38,436 nucleotides of DNA from Bacteroidales bacterium (GCA_017412115.1 JAFPYR010000012.1:1-38436); one strand, 5' to 3'; shown: positions 15,116-24,093, counted from the first letter of the stretch. A program made the numbers and translations. Notes: generated from the sequence alone by a model not told the origin.

Positions 15116-16732
15116 CTATTGAACACCTTTCATCATTTTTTTAAGCAGCGGACAAAGTGCAAAAAGCAACACAGAAGCCACTCCCGCCATTACAGCAAAC
15201 AGCGTAAAAAATTCTGTTAAATTTGTGATTTCAAAACCTAAAAACGATTTTGCCTGACCCTCAGAGCCGGGTAAAAGCGTTGCAAGTCTTCCCGCTAAAA
15301 TGTTAGAGGCAGCGTTAGACATAAACCAAACGCCCATCAGCAATGATGCTAATCTTGCCGGAGAAAGTTTATTAACCATAGAAAGTCCTATCGGAGAAAG
15401 ACTTAACTCACCAATTGTATGGATAAAATACAAAGCAAAAAGCCACCACATCGAAACTTTAGCATCGCCTTCAACACCCGAGGTTGCAACAGCAATCACG
15501 ATATAACCTATCGCCAAAAGCATAAGACCGATAGCTTGTTTTGCCGGTGAAAAAGGTTCCAATTTGCGTTTGCCCAAAAACTGCCAAAGCATTGCCATTA
15601 TCGGTGCAAAACAAACGACGACAATCGGGTTGATAGATTGAAACCAAGTCGTAGGCATCGTCCAATCACCGATAGAACGGTCTACTTGTTTTTCGGCAAA
15701 AAGTGTTAATGAGGAACCTGCCTGCTCAAACGCAGACCAGAAGAATATCACAAAAATCGCAATTATATAAATTACGCCGATTCTGCATTTTTCGTCAAAG
15801 GTCAAACCTCTGTCCGTTATAATAAATACCGGCAATGCTAACGAAATCGAATAAATTGCCGCGGAAATATAATCGTTGAAACTTTCAGAGCCAATCGAGA
15901 AAAACCAAAACAAGGCTATTGCACCGATAATACAACCCCAAAGTCTAACCGGAGAATTTTTAACGTCTTCTTTCTCTTGATGATGTGCAACTGCTTCTTG
16001 ATGAGCAAGTTCGTCTTTTGCGTGACGAAGTTCGCTATCTTTTGGAGGAAGTCCGATGTGAAGTCCCTCAGGAGTTTTCAAATATTTATCTTTGAAAGCC
16101 CAGAATACTGCCACTGACAACAACATAGCAACACCGGCACAGAAAAATCCCCATTTAAAATTACCGGGGTTAGTCCAATTACCATCGCCTAACGAGCCGC
16201 AAATAAGCGGTGCGATAAATGCGCCGACATTGATTCCCATGTAAAAAATAGTAAACGCGGAGTCTTTTCTTGAATCAGTTTTTTCATAAAGGTCGCCAAC
16301 CATTGTTGAAATGTTCGGTTTGAAAAAGCCGTTACCAAATATCAAGAAAAACAATCCCAAAAACATCAATGAAAGCGAAAAACTATTATCCACGCTTGCA
16401 TCTATCGGGGCATTTTCTTGAAAAACAGCTTGTTTTACAAAACAGGCTGAGGCAAACATCAAAAATTGTCCGATTGCCATCATAATACCGCCGGCAATAA
16501 TCGAACGCCGATTGCCCCAATATCTGTCGGCAATATAACCACCGAGCAAAGGCGTTAAATATACAAGTCCCGTATACGAACCGTAAATCTGCGAAGCATT
16601 TTCATTGTTGAAAAATGCCGCTACAAGATACAATACAAATAAGGCTCTCATTCCGTAATAGCTGAAACGTTCAGCCATTTCCGTTACGAACAACAGATAA
16701 AGCCCTTTCGGATGTCCTTTTGTATTACTCAT
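15116..16732 (-). CDS. Proton-coupled oligopeptide transporter (POT/PTR family)
   Basis: A 538-residue major-facilitator protein of the POT family, importing di- and tripeptides with protons at the inner membrane. The helix 1 signature ExxERFSYYG is at 18-27 (Glu18, Glu21, Arg22, Tyr25, Tyr26). The PTR2 signature FYMGINVGAF follows in helix 5, and GNGFFKPNIS in helix 4. A charged His/Glu-rich cytoplasmic loop after about residue 228 (HAKDELAHQEAVAHHQEKED) lies in the middle of the protein. Length is typical for a Bacteroidota POT with 12 to 14 helices. It lies 44 bases after the acetyltransferase gene on the same strand and could share its promoter. The terminator at 15052-15092 closes the unit. 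Confidence 0.92.
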   Translation of the reverse strand: MSNTKGHPKGLYLLFVTEMAERFSYYGMRALFVLYLVAAFFNNENASQIYGSYTGLVYLTPLLGGYIADRYWGNRRSIIAGGIMMAIGQFLMFASACFVKQAVFQENAPIDASVDNSFSLSLMFLGLFFLIFGNGFFKPNISTMVGDLYEKTDSRKDSAFTIFYMGINVGAFIAPLICGSLGDGNWTNPGNFKWGFFCAGVAMLLSVAVFWAFKDKYLKTPEGLHIGLPPKDSELRHAKDELAHQEAVAHHQEKEDVKNSPVRLWGCIIGAIALFWFFSIGSESFNDYISAAIYSISLALPVFIITDRGLTFDEKCRIGVIYIIAIFVIFFWSAFEQAGSSLTLFAEKQVDRSIGDWTMPTTWFQSINPIVVVCFAPIMAMLWQFLGKRKLEPFSPAKQAIGLMLLAIGYIVIAVATSGVEGDAKVSMWWLFALYFIHTIGELSLSPIGLSMVNKLSPARLASLLMGVWFMSNAASNILAGRLATLLPGSEGQAKSFLGFEITNLTEFFTLFAVMAGVASVLLFALCPLLKKMMKGVQ

Positions 16733-16776
16733 TTCTTTTTTTAATTATGATTTTTCCTAATTTTTTTTATAATTTT

Positions 16777-17322
16777 CTATTTACTATGCTTTGTTTGAGG
16801 GTCAAAAACCATTCCCGTACAAAGACAATTAAAACGTTTTGTACGTTGGAGAATGTCAAAATTAGCGCAAGTCTCGCACCCCTTCCAAAATTCTTCATCT
16901 GTGGTAAGTTGAGAAAATCCTACGGGGACATAACCCAATTCACTGTTAATTTTCATAACGGCAGGGCTTGTTGTGAGTCCAAAAATTTTAGCTTTCGGGA
17001 ATTTATCCCTTGATAATAAAAAACACTCTTTTTTAATAGCTGTTGCAAGTCCGTGTCCGCGAAATTTAGGATTAACGATTAAACCCGAATGTGAAACAAA
17101 TTCGTCGTTCTGCCATGTTGCAATATAACAAAAACCGGCAACTTGAGCATCTATAAAAGCAATAACAGCTTTCCCTTCAAGAATTTTTTCCGTAATATAT
17201 TCCGGCGTGCGGTGAGCCAAACCTGAATTTTTGGATTTTGCCGCCTCGTCAATCATATCCGAAATTGCCTGAGCATAAACTGTATCTTTTTTTTCTGCGC
17301 GAATAATTTTTATTTCTGACAT
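16777..17322 (-). CDS. GNAT family N-acetyltransferase with a C-terminal cysteine cluster
   Basis: A 181-residue acetyltransferase. The acetyl-CoA loop RGHGLA is at 88-93 after the strand HSGLIVNPKF. A C-terminal extension holds WKGCETCANFDIL and NCLCTG (Cys149, Cys152, Cys166, Cys168), a possible metal site. I recall close relatives with this cysteine motif placed before argG in Bacteroides, hinting at N-acylation in arginine synthesis; no arg gene is present here. The open frame extends upstream to 17388, but the -7 box at 17350-17357 lies within that extension, and the ATG at 17322 begins the fold, so the short form is right. Confidence 0.82.
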   Translation of the reverse strand: MSEIKIIRAEKKDTVYAQAISDMIDEAAKSKNSGLAHRTPEYITEKILEGKAVIAFIDAQVAGFCYIATWQNDEFVSHSGLIVNPKFRGHGLATAIKKECFLLSRDKFPKAKIFGLTTSPAVMKINSELGYVPVGFSQLTTDEEFWKGCETCANFDILQRTKRFNCLCTGMVFDPQTKHSK

Positions 17323-17349
17323 TTTTGTTTGCTTTATTTTTTTTCGGCG

Positions 17350-17357
17350 CAAAATTA
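17350..17357 (-). promoter_or_regulatory. -7 box of the acetyltransferase gene
   Basis: TAATTTTG on the minus strand, 27 bases before the ATG at 17322. It excludes the longer reading frame start at 17388. Confidence 0.6.
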
Positions 17358-17360
17358 TAA

Positions 17361-17410
17361 AAAAAATAGGATTTAACACTAAAAACAAACATGTTAAATC
17401 CTATTTTTTT
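17361..17410 (-). terminator. Terminator of the slyD-like gene
   Basis: An 18-bp perfect stem pairs 17361-17378 with 17392-17409 around 13 bases, framed by A and T runs. It lies 12 bases after the slyD-like stop on the minus strand. The palindrome could also work in the other direction. Confidence 0.85.
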
Positions 17411-17421
17411 AAAACTTTTTT

Positions 17422-18066
17422 TTATTTATCGTGTTTGTGACAGCAATGATGTTCACCTTCTTCGCCGTCATGTTTATGACAATGATGTTCGCCTTCCTCG
17501 CCGTCATGCTTATGACAATGATGTTCGCCTTCCTCGCCGTCGTGTTTATGACAATGACCTTCACCGTGACAACAATGTCCGTCATGATGAACATGACCGT
17601 GTTCGATTTCTTCTTCAGAGGCATCGCGAACTGATTTTACCTCAACCTCAAAATACAAATCTTTGCCGGCCATATCGCTATTAAAATCCATTTTAACAGT
17701 TTGAGATGTTATCTCCAAAACCTTACCGACCAAATGATTACCTTTGTTGTCCTGCATCGGAATACGATTACCGATATGACAAAGTTCCTCGTTCAAAACA
17801 CCGTCTTTCTGGAAAATATTTATCGGTAAATCAACTACCATTTCATTGTGATATTCACCGTAACCTTCCGCTGGAGTTAAATGAAATTTTGCAACACCGC
17901 CTTCTTCAAGACCTAAAATGTTTTCTTCAAATTTAGGGAGCAACATTCCCCTTCCGAACAAAAATTCCAAATAATTATCGCCTTTGGTTTGATCCACGAT
18001 TTCACCGCCTTCAGAATTTCTAAGTTTATAGTCTACGGCAACGACTTTGTTCTTTTCTATTTTCAT
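17422..18066 (-). CDS. slyD: FKBP-type peptidyl-prolyl isomerase, SlyD-like, with metal-binding tail
   Basis: A 214-residue SlyD-type isomerase and chaperone of the cytosol. The FKBP halves lie at about 1-70 (KNKVVAVDYKLRNSEGGEIVDQT, FLFGRGMLLPKFEENILGLEEG) and 125-150, with the inserted chaperone flap between about 72 and 125. The tail from 156 is packed with His and Cys and repeats a 12-residue unit (HCHKHDGEEGEH) three times plus a half, as expected for a Ni/Zn-binding tail. I place the start at 18066, where MKIEKNKVV begins the fold, rather than 18090. Terminator at 17361-17410 downstream. Confidence 0.9.
   Translation of the reverse strand: MKIEKNKVVAVDYKLRNSEGGEIVDQTKGDNYLEFLFGRGMLLPKFEENILGLEEGGVAKFHLTPAEGYGEYHNEMVVDLPINIFQKDGVLNEELCHIGNRIPMQDNKGNHLVGKVLEITSQTVKMDFNSDMAGKDLYFEVEVKSVRDASEEEIEHGHVHHDGHCCHGEGHCHKHDGEEGEHHCHKHDGEEGEHHCHKHDGEEGEHHCCHKHDK
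17449..17556 (-). repeat. 36-base in-frame tandem repeat in slyD
   Basis: Three tandem 36-base units encode HCHKHDGEEGEH each, followed by a partial unit. The units are nearly identical at the DNA level, pointing to recent expansion or homogenisation; the copy number may vary between strains. Confidence 0.88.
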
Positions 18067-18149
18067 CGTTTTAATTTTTTCAGTGCGCAAATGTATAAAA
18101 AAAACGCCTTATTGAAAACAATATTTTTCAAAAAAATTATTAAAAATAT

Positions 18150-18180
18150 TTGCAGATGTTTATTTTTATTGCTACCTTTG
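18150..18180 (+). promoter_or_regulatory. Promoter of tRNA-Arg
   Basis: -33 TTG at 18150-18152 and -7 box TACCTTTG at 18173-18180, spacer 20; the tRNA starts 15 bases downstream. Confidence 0.72.
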
Positions 18181-18194
18181 CGCTGCAAAAATAA

Positions 18195-18266
18195 GGCTGA
18201 GTAGTTCAATGGATAGAACGTCGGTTTCCTAAACCGTAAATCAGGGTTCGATTCCCTGCCCGGCTA
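18195..18266 (+). tRNA. tRNA-Arg (anticodon CCT)
   Basis: A 72-base cloverleaf: D arm GTTC/GAAC, anticodon arm CGGT-TTCCTAA-ACCG with anticodon CCT (reads AGG), T arm CAGGG-TTCGATT-CCCTG, discriminator A. The acceptor stem GGCTGAG/CCCGGCT is imperfect: G1-U72 and U4-G69 wobbles and an A6-C67 mismatch. CCA is not encoded. The arms and promoter argue that it is a real gene. Confidence 0.88.
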
Positions 18267-18352
18267 CTTTTTTTGAAAAAAGATAAAAAGTAACGCAACG
18301 GAAATTATTTTTCTTGTTGCGTTTTTTGTTACAGCTAAAAAAAAGAAAAAAT

Positions 18353-18865
18353 ATGAAAAAAATCTGTTTGTTTATATTGCTTTCTGTATTAATTTTCGGA
18401 TGCAAAAGTCGTGAAATTCAAGATTTTAGCAGCGATAAAACCGAGATAAAATTCAAAGGTTTTTCGGATTTTGTCATAAAAGAAGACAGCGGAGAAATTT
18501 TTAACGCTTATGACGAAGATTTCGGATTTTTAATTCAAAAAATATGGTACGATGACCTTGATTCCAATACCAATTTCATAAAAATTCTCAACGAAAAAAC
18601 ACAACAAATAGCGTTAGAAAAGAAAATCAACATTTCGGTTCAAAACAGTAATGATTTTCAAACTAACACATTAACAGGTATTTACTTTAGCGGTGCGGGC
18701 GACGGAAAAGGCATTTATTGGATTTTCGGCGTTTGCGAACCAAGCTATGCCGTCAAAGATGAATTTTGTTATTTTTTCGTAATCTCTTACACCGAAAAAT
18801 CAGAATTAGAGGCAAAAGAAGTAATTCTGAAAAGCATTGAAACTTCAGCAAAACCGGCAATGTAA
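18353..18865 (+). CDS. Lipoprotein of unknown function
   Basis: A 170-residue lipoprotein: a Lys-rich start, hydrophobic core and lipobox IFGC with lipidated Cys17. The mature part has alternating strands and is rich in Asp, Lys and Phe; I recognise no domain. The sequence GIYFSGAGDGKGIYWIFGV resembles the central hairpin of small stress-type lipoproteins, but this is weak. I chose the ATG at 18353 since the signal peptide begins there; the frame itself is open from 18314. It lies 86 bases after tRNA-Arg with no clear promoter, so read-through from the tRNA promoter is possible. Confidence 0.72.
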   Translation: MKKICLFILLSVLIFGCKSREIQDFSSDKTEIKFKGFSDFVIKEDSGEIFNAYDEDFGFLIQKIWYDDLDSNTNFIKILNEKTQQIALEKKINISVQNSNDFQTNTLTGIYFSGAGDGKGIYWIFGVCEPSYAVKDEFCYFFVISYTEKSELEAKEVILKSIETSAKPAM

Positions 18866-18867
18866 TA

Positions 18868-18920
18868 AAAAAAAGACGGAACGAAGAAAAAAGAATTTCG
18901 TCCCGCCATTTTTTTTATTT
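18868..18920 (-). terminator. Terminator of the gyrB-map operon
   Basis: On the minus strand an 11-bp stem, GGCGGGACGAA with TTCGTTCCGTC (two G-U pairs), encloses an A/T-rich loop and is followed by a run of T. On the plus strand the same stem has A-C mismatches, so it serves map chiefly; it may still help end the lipoprotein transcript. Confidence 0.78.
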
Positions 18921-18932
18921 GTGTGTTTATTG

Positions 18933-19793
18933 TTAATGCGTTAAAATCTCCACACCGTTGTCTGTCATAACAAAAGTGTGTTCCCATTGTGCTGAAGGTA
19001 GTTCGTCGTCCGTCACAACCGTCCAATTATTTTCGGAATCAATGAAAACTTTGTAAGTTCCCATGTTAATCATAGGTTCGATAGTGAAAACCATTCCCGG
19101 AACAAGCAACATTCCCGTACCTTTTCTACCGTAATGAACAACTTCAGGATCTTCGTGAAATTTTAGTCCTACACCGTGTCCGCATAAATCTCTTACAACA
19201 GAATAACCGTTTTTGTGAGCGTGCGTTTGAATAGCATTTCCTATGTCGCCGACAAAAGAGAACGGAACAGCAGCCTCCATACCGATTTCAAGACATTCCT
19301 TTGCAACTTTTACGAGCCTTTCTTTTTCGGGCGTCGTCTTGCCGATAATGTACATTCTTGAAGCGTCAGCATAATAACCGTTGAGAATTGTCGTAACATC
19401 AACGTTCACAATGTCGCCCTCTTCCAAAACAACATCATCTGAGGGTATGCCGTGACAAACTTCCTCATTAATCGAGATGCAACAACTTTTTGGGAAACCT
19501 TCGTAACCCAAAGTTGCCGGTGTTGCATTATGTGAAACGGTATAATCGTGAATCATTTTGTCAATTTCGTTCGTGGTCATTCCGGCATGAATTTTATCCT
19601 GAACCAAATCCAAAAGCGCTGTATTAATTACACCACTTTTTCTTACACCGTCAATTTGACCGGGCGTTAAAATAAGTCCGCGCCTCGGAACAAGTTTACC
19701 CTTGTTTTGCCAATAAAGTATTTTTTTATCCAACTCGGTAGGTTCCTGACCTTTAGGAACAAACCAATTTGCTTTCTTTTTAAAAAGTCCCAT
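18933..19793 (-). CDS. map: Methionine aminopeptidase, type I, with N-terminal extension
   Basis: A 286-residue MetAP that removes the initiator methionine from nascent proteins. The five metal ligands are in place: Asp132, Asp143, His206, Glu239 and Glu271; the substrate His114 lies in VCHGIP. About 40 residues precede the normal catalytic core and contain basic KKKANWFVPKGQ and KGKLVPRRG, a short extension seen in some type I enzymes that may bind the ribosome. It starts 16 bases after gyrB on the same strand, so the two are probably co-transcribed. Confidence 0.94.
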   Translation of the reverse strand: MGLFKKKANWFVPKGQEPTELDKKILYWQNKGKLVPRRGLILTPGQIDGVRKSGVINTALLDLVQDKIHAGMTTNEIDKMIHDYTVSHNATPATLGYEGFPKSCCISINEEVCHGIPSDDVVLEEGDIVNVDVTTILNGYYADASRMYIIGKTTPEKERLVKVAKECLEIGMEAAVPFSFVGDIGNAIQTHAHKNGYSVVRDLCGHGVGLKFHEDPEVVHYGRKGTGMLLVPGMVFTIEPMINMGTYKVFIDSENNWTVVTDDELPSAQWEHTFVMTDNGVEILTH

Positions 19794-19809
19794 TGTTATT
19801 TATTTATTC

Positions 19810-21783
19810 TTACGCATCAATATTAGCGTAAACAGCATTTTGTTCAATAAATTCACGTCTTGGCGGAACGTCGTCGCCCATGAGCATCGCAAACGTTCTG
19901 TCAGCCTCAGCAGCGTTTTCTATCGTAACCTGTTTCAACGTTCTTGTCTCGGGATTCATGGTCGTTTCCCAAAGTTGATCGGCATTCATTTCACCTAGAC
20001 CTTTGTAACGCTGAACCGTACAACTATCTTCCTGACCGTTTCCGAAATCTTGCAAGGCTTGAAGTCTTTGGTCTTCTGTCCAACAATAACGCTGAGATTT
20101 TCCTTTCTTTACCAAATAAAGTGGAGGATTTGCCAAATACAAATGTCCTTGCTCAATTACTTCTTTCATATAACGGAAGAAGAGTGTCATTGCAAGTGTC
20201 TGAATATGAGCACCGTCCACATCGGCATCCGTCATGATGATAATCTTGTCGTAACGGATATTTTTAAGGTTTGCTGCCTGAGAATCTTCCTCAGTACCGA
20301 TTGTGATTCCAAGTGCGGTATAAATATTTTTGATTTCGTCGTTGTCCAAAGTCTTGTATTGAACGGCTTTTTCAACGTTCAAAATTTTACCTCTTAACGG
20401 TAAGATTGCCTGATACATACGGTCGCGACCTTGCTTTGCAGTTCCACCTGCAGAATCTCCCTCGACTATAAAAATCTCCGTCTTAGTATTATCTCTTGAC
20501 GAACAGTCAGCGAGTTTTCCTGGAAGTCCCGCGCCTTTAAGACTGCTTTGGTGCTGAACGAGTTTGCGGGCGTTGTTAGCCGCAATTCTCGCCTTTGCAG
20601 CAAGAAGCACTTTGTTAACAATATTTCGTGCTGAATTCGGATTTTCTTCCAAATAGTTAGTCAAAGCGTCAGAAATTGCAGCGTCAACAGCCGGACCTAC
20701 TTCGGTATTTCCGAGTTTTGTTTTGGTCTGACCCTCAAAAAGCGGCTCTTGAACTTTAACGGAAATAATCGCCGTAAGACCTTCACGGAAGTCATCACCG
20801 GAGATTTCGAGTTTTGCTTTTGCTAACATTCCAGAGGTTTCGGCGTATTGTTTCAAAGTTCTTGTAAGACCTCTTCTAAAACCTGTTAAATGCGTACCGC
20901 CTTCCTGAGTGTTAATGTTATTGACATAACTATGAACATTCTCTCTAAAACCGTTGTTGTATTGCATTGCGACTTCAATCGGAATGCCGTTTTTCTCGGT
21001 GTTAAGATGAATGATTTCGCAGAGTTCGTCTTTTGAAACTTCCAAATAATCAATAAAATCTTTCAAACCGTTTTCTGAATGGAAAACATCGTGACGGGTA
21101 TTTCCGTTTTCATCGGGGCGCATATCGTGAAGTTCGAGATGAACACCTTTATTTAAAAACGCTAGTTCTCTAAGTCTTGCCGCCAAAATGTCGTACTGAT
21201 AAACGTGGCATGTAAAAATGCTGTCATCGGGTTTGAAAGTGATTTCCGTACCGGTATCTTCGATGTCAGTCTCACCGATTACAACAACCTCCGTAGTGGG
21301 TTTTCCAACAGAATATTTTTGTTGATAAATTTTACCGTTTCTCTTGATAACGGCCTCAAAATAAGTAGAAAGCGCATTAACACAAGATACGCCGACACCG
21401 TGCAAACCGCCGGAAACTTTATAAGAATTTTTGTTGAATTTACCTCCGGCATGAAGAATTGTTAAAACAACCTCCAAAGCCGATTTTTTTTCTTTTTCGT
21501 GATAATCAGTCGGAATACCGCGACCGTTGTCCTTTACCGTTATTGATTCGTCCCAATTGATGGTAACGTCGATTTTGGTACAAAATACGGCAAGAGCCTC
21601 GTCGATAGAGTTGTCAACAACCTCATATACAAGATGATGCAAACCTCTTTCGCCGGTATCACCGATATACATAGCGGGTCTTTTTCTTACCGCCTCCAAA
21701 CCTTCAAGCACTTGAATACTATCTGCGGAATAATTTTCTTCCGCCTCAATAATTTCAGCCTTAGTTAAGTTGTTTTCTTCCAT
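19810..21783 (-). CDS. gyrB: DNA gyrase subunit B
   Basis: A 657-residue type IIA topoisomerase ATPase subunit that supercoils DNA together with GyrA. The GHKL ATP site has [10 protein letters not shown] at 54-63 and GRGIPTD after 90; the Toprim domain has EGDSAGG near 439-445 and DADVDGAH near 517-524; the tail ends with the GyrB C-terminal [10 protein letters not shown] and TRTLKQV motifs. The length matches Bacteroidota GyrB without the long insert of proteobacterial enzymes. The ParE alternative is possible but the overall layout fits GyrB better. A -7 box at 21820-21827 and a -33 TTG at 21848-21850 on the minus strand drive the gyrB-map unit. Confidence 0.92.
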   Translation of the reverse strand: MEENNLTKAEIIEAEENYSADSIQVLEGLEAVRKRPAMYIGDTGERGLHHLVYEVVDNSIDEALAVFCTKIDVTINWDESITVKDNGRGIPTDYHEKEKKSALEVVLTILHAGGKFNKNSYKVSGGLHGVGVSCVNALSTYFEAVIKRNGKIYQQKYSVGKPTTEVVVIGETDIEDTGTEITFKPDDSIFTCHVYQYDILAARLRELAFLNKGVHLELHDMRPDENGNTRHDVFHSENGLKDFIDYLEVSKDELCEIIHLNTEKNGIPIEVAMQYNNGFRENVHSYVNNINTQEGGTHLTGFRRGLTRTLKQYAETSGMLAKAKLEISGDDFREGLTAIISVKVQEPLFEGQTKTKLGNTEVGPAVDAAISDALTNYLEENPNSARNIVNKVLLAAKARIAANNARKLVQHQSSLKGAGLPGKLADCSSRDNTKTEIFIVEGDSAGGTAKQGRDRMYQAILPLRGKILNVEKAVQYKTLDNDEIKNIYTALGITIGTEEDSQAANLKNIRYDKIIIMTDADVDGAHIQTLAMTLFFRYMKEVIEQGHLYLANPPLYLVKKGKSQRYCWTEDQRLQALQDFGNGQEDSCTVQRYKGLGEMNADQLWETTMNPETRTLKQVTIENAAEADRTFAMLMGDDVPPRREFIEQNAVYANIDA

Positions 21784-21819
21784 TTATGTTATTATAATAT
21801 GTCCTAATTAAAAAGTGTA

Positions 21820-21850
21820 CAAAATTATGATTTTTTTTTGTCAAAAACAA
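21820..21850 (-). promoter_or_regulatory. Promoter of gyrB-map
   Basis: Minus strand: -33 TTG at 21848-21850, -7 box TAATTTTG at 21820-21827, spacer 20; the start codon lies 36 bases downstream. Confidence 0.68.
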
Positions 21851-21895
21851 CTTTTTTTTAAGTTTTTTGCTTTTTACTCTACGGCAATTCCATTT

Positions 21896-21966
21896 AAAAC
21901 GGGCAGGACACATATAAAAACGGACGGACACATATTAAAACGGACGGACACATAGGTCCGCCCCTA
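21896..21966. repeat. Tandem GGACACATA repeats with a hairpin, REP-like
   Basis: Three units of about 20 bases (AAAACGGACGGACACATAT type) begin at 21896, 21917 and 21937. The last unit runs into a palindrome, CGGAC-ACATAG-GTCCG (21945-21960), then CCCCTACG. It sits between the rel stop and the gyrB promoter. The final part resembles a widely dispersed REP-like sequence in Bacteroidota. It may also act as a terminator of nothing in particular: no T-run follows the stem. Confidence 0.75.
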
Positions 21967-21968
21967 CG

Positions 21969-24068
21969 TTATTCCACCTTTTCGATATTTTTAACACGTT
22001 TGAATCTCTCCTTCAAATTAATCAACTGACTCTCTCCCAACAAATTAACTGAAAGAACAGCAGAAAATTTTCCTCCCGGCTCCTCCGTCAAACTAAACGA
22101 ACGGATATGAACGTGAAATTCATTGGTCAAAACATTATTAATCGTCATGCTCATACTCAAATCGTATACGCCGTAAAGTTTTATAACGCTATTAATCAAA
22201 TCTTTAGACGCATCTTTTTTCCATATCGCATTAACGACACGATAAGGATATTTCGTTAAAATATTTTTAGCATTCGGACAATCGTAACGATGAATTTTTG
22301 TTCCTTTGTCAGCCGTTATAAATGCAAAAATTTTATCGCCAGGAAGCGGTTTGCAACATTTCGCAAAATTATAACCTAACGTGTCAAGATTGTCAATTAT
22401 CAGATAATCAGTCGTTTTATCGGTTTCGGCAGTACGATGTTTTTTCTCCTCCCTTATAATTTGAGGAGGCTCCGGAGTCTCGTCCGTCAAATAACTGATA
22501 ACTTTGTGCAAATCAATAACGCCTTCGCCGATTTTTTGATATAAATCAACGGGACGGTCTAATTTTAAGATTTTAGTTATATCATTAACTCTCAAATCGT
22601 TGAACAACAAACCGTGCTGTTCGACTTTTTGTTTTAAAATCTCTTTTCCCAATTCGGCAAGACGGTTGTTGCTTGCGTCAATAATTCTGCGGATACGGTT
22701 GCGTGTCCTAACATTATTTGCAATTTTCAACCATTCTTCCGATGGTTTTTGATTGCTTGCCGTTAAAATTTCAACAGTATCGCCGTTCTGAAGTTTGTGC
22801 TTAAAGGACACAAATTTTCCGTTCAAATGCGCACCCGTACATTTTCTTCCGACCTCAGAATGTATTGCAAAAGCAAAATCCAAGACGGTATCACCTTTAC
22901 GCATTTTCTTTAAATCACCGTCAGGAGTGAAAATATAAATTTCATCACTGTACAACGCCTTTTTCTCGGAAGAATTTTTTTGAGAAACATCTGGATTTTC
23001 AATCGCTTCACGGATTTTCGTAAAAATATTTCCGCCCGCTTGTCCGTCGGTACCGTTTTTGTATTTCCAATGCGCGGCAAGACCTTTTTCGGCAACCTCG
23101 TCCATTCTTACTGTACGAATCTGAACCTCCACCCAACGTCCCTCAGGACCGATAACAGTAGTATGCAAAGACTCGTAACCGCTTGATTTCGGCACACTTA
23201 TCCAATCCCTTAAACGGTACGGATTAGGTTTGTATTTTTCCGTTATAACAGAATAAACCTTCCAACAATCCGATTTTTCGTTTTCAAGGTCAGAATCGAT
23301 TATAACCCTAATTGCAAACAAATCGTAAATACCATCAACATCAATGTTTTGCTTTTTCATTTTCTGACGGATTGACGAAATGGATTTCGGACGACCTTTA
23401 ATGCTGACCTTCAAGCCTAATTCTTCAAATTTCTTTTTCAACGGCTCAATAAACGCTTTTATATATTCGTCCCTTTCGTGTTTCTTGATTTGAAGTTTGT
23501 CGGCAATGGAACGGTATGTCTCGTATTCAAAAAATTTCAGACAAACCTCTTCCATTTCGGTTTTTATTTTATAAAGGCCTATTCTGTGCGCAATCGGCGA
23601 ATAAAGGTATTGAACCTCGGTCGCAGTTTTTAAACTTTCAGGATCGTTCTTGTCCTTGATATGACGAATTTTCATTAAATGCTCGGCAAGCAAAATGATT
23701 ATCGCACGCACGTCGCCGGACAAAGTAACGAGAAGTTTTATATGATTTTCGTTTTGAGATTTCAGTTTTTCTTCGTTGAATTCAGGAATTTTTAAAACAC
23801 CGGACAAAATGCCCGATACTTCCTCATGAAATTTCCCTTGAGAAAGCATTTGAGATAGTTTATCATTTTTTATAAACGCATAAGCTGTTAATGCCGACAT
23901 AGTTACAACATCAGCATTAATTTCCTCCTCCCCGATTTTCAACAACTCCAAAGCATTTTCCTCGGGAGAAGATTCTGCATTTTCAACGGCTTGTACCGTA
24001 TCCAAAAAAATTTTTCTGTCGTCTTCGTTAAGACCTGAAATATAAGTTTTTAATTCCTCTTTTATCAT
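21969..24068 (-). CDS. RelA/SpoT family (p)ppGpp synthetase, probably hydrolase-inactive
   Basis: A 699-residue Rel-type protein. The synthetase domain is intact: GRPKSISSIRQKM, DLFAIRVIID, PKSSGYESLHTTV and WVEVQIRT carry the GTP-binding and catalytic residues. A TGS domain (IFTPDGDLKKMRKGDTVLDFAF) and an ACT-like C-terminus follow. The N-terminal hydrolase domain looks degenerate: the usual HD motif is absent from the MSALTAYAFIKNDKLSQ region, and the normal ADRLHNMRT is replaced by AEHLMKIRH. By analogy with RelA this would be a synthesis-only enzyme, with hydrolysis provided by another Rel/SpoT gene. I place the start at 24068, after the minus-strand -7 box at 24094-24101; the frame start at 24125 lies upstream of the promoter. 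Confidence 0.9.
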   Translation of the reverse strand: MIKEELKTYISGLNEDDRKIFLDTVQAVENAESSPEENALELLKIGEEEINADVVTMSALTAYAFIKNDKLSQMLSQGKFHEEVSGILSGVLKIPEFNEEKLKSQNENHIKLLVTLSGDVRAIIILLAEHLMKIRHIKDKNDPESLKTATEVQYLYSPIAHRIGLYKIKTEMEEVCLKFFEYETYRSIADKLQIKKHERDEYIKAFIEPLKKKFEELGLKVSIKGRPKSISSIRQKMKKQNIDVDGIYDLFAIRVIIDSDLENEKSDCWKVYSVITEKYKPNPYRLRDWISVPKSSGYESLHTTVIGPEGRWVEVQIRTVRMDEVAEKGLAAHWKYKNGTDGQAGGNIFTKIREAIENPDVSQKNSSEKKALYSDEIYIFTPDGDLKKMRKGDTVLDFAFAIHSEVGRKCTGAHLNGKFVSFKHKLQNGDTVEILTASNQKPSEEWLKIANNVRTRNRIRRIIDASNNRLAELGKEILKQKVEQHGLLFNDLRVNDITKILKLDRPVDLYQKIGEGVIDLHKVISYLTDETPEPPQIIREEKKHRTAETDKTTDYLIIDNLDTLGYNFAKCCKPLPGDKIFAFITADKGTKIHRYDCPNAKNILTKYPYRVVNAIWKKDASKDLINSVIKLYGVYDLSMSMTINNVLTNEFHVHIRSFSLTEEPGGKFSAVLSVNLLGESQLINLKERFKRVKNIEKVE

Positions 24069-24093
24069 AATTAATGCAGTTTGTTTTATGCTG

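Noticed and set aside
17323..17388. Upstream extension of the acetyltransferase frame
   Set aside because: It runs through the terminator of slyD and the -7 box of its own gene.
17391..17684. Plus-strand frames opposite slyD with Asp/Arg/His repeats
   Set aside because: They mirror the 36-base repeats of the slyD tail.
21896..21955. CRISPR-like short repeats near gyrB
   Set aside because: Units are contiguous, short and diverged, with no spacers; a REP-like or tandem repeat explains them.
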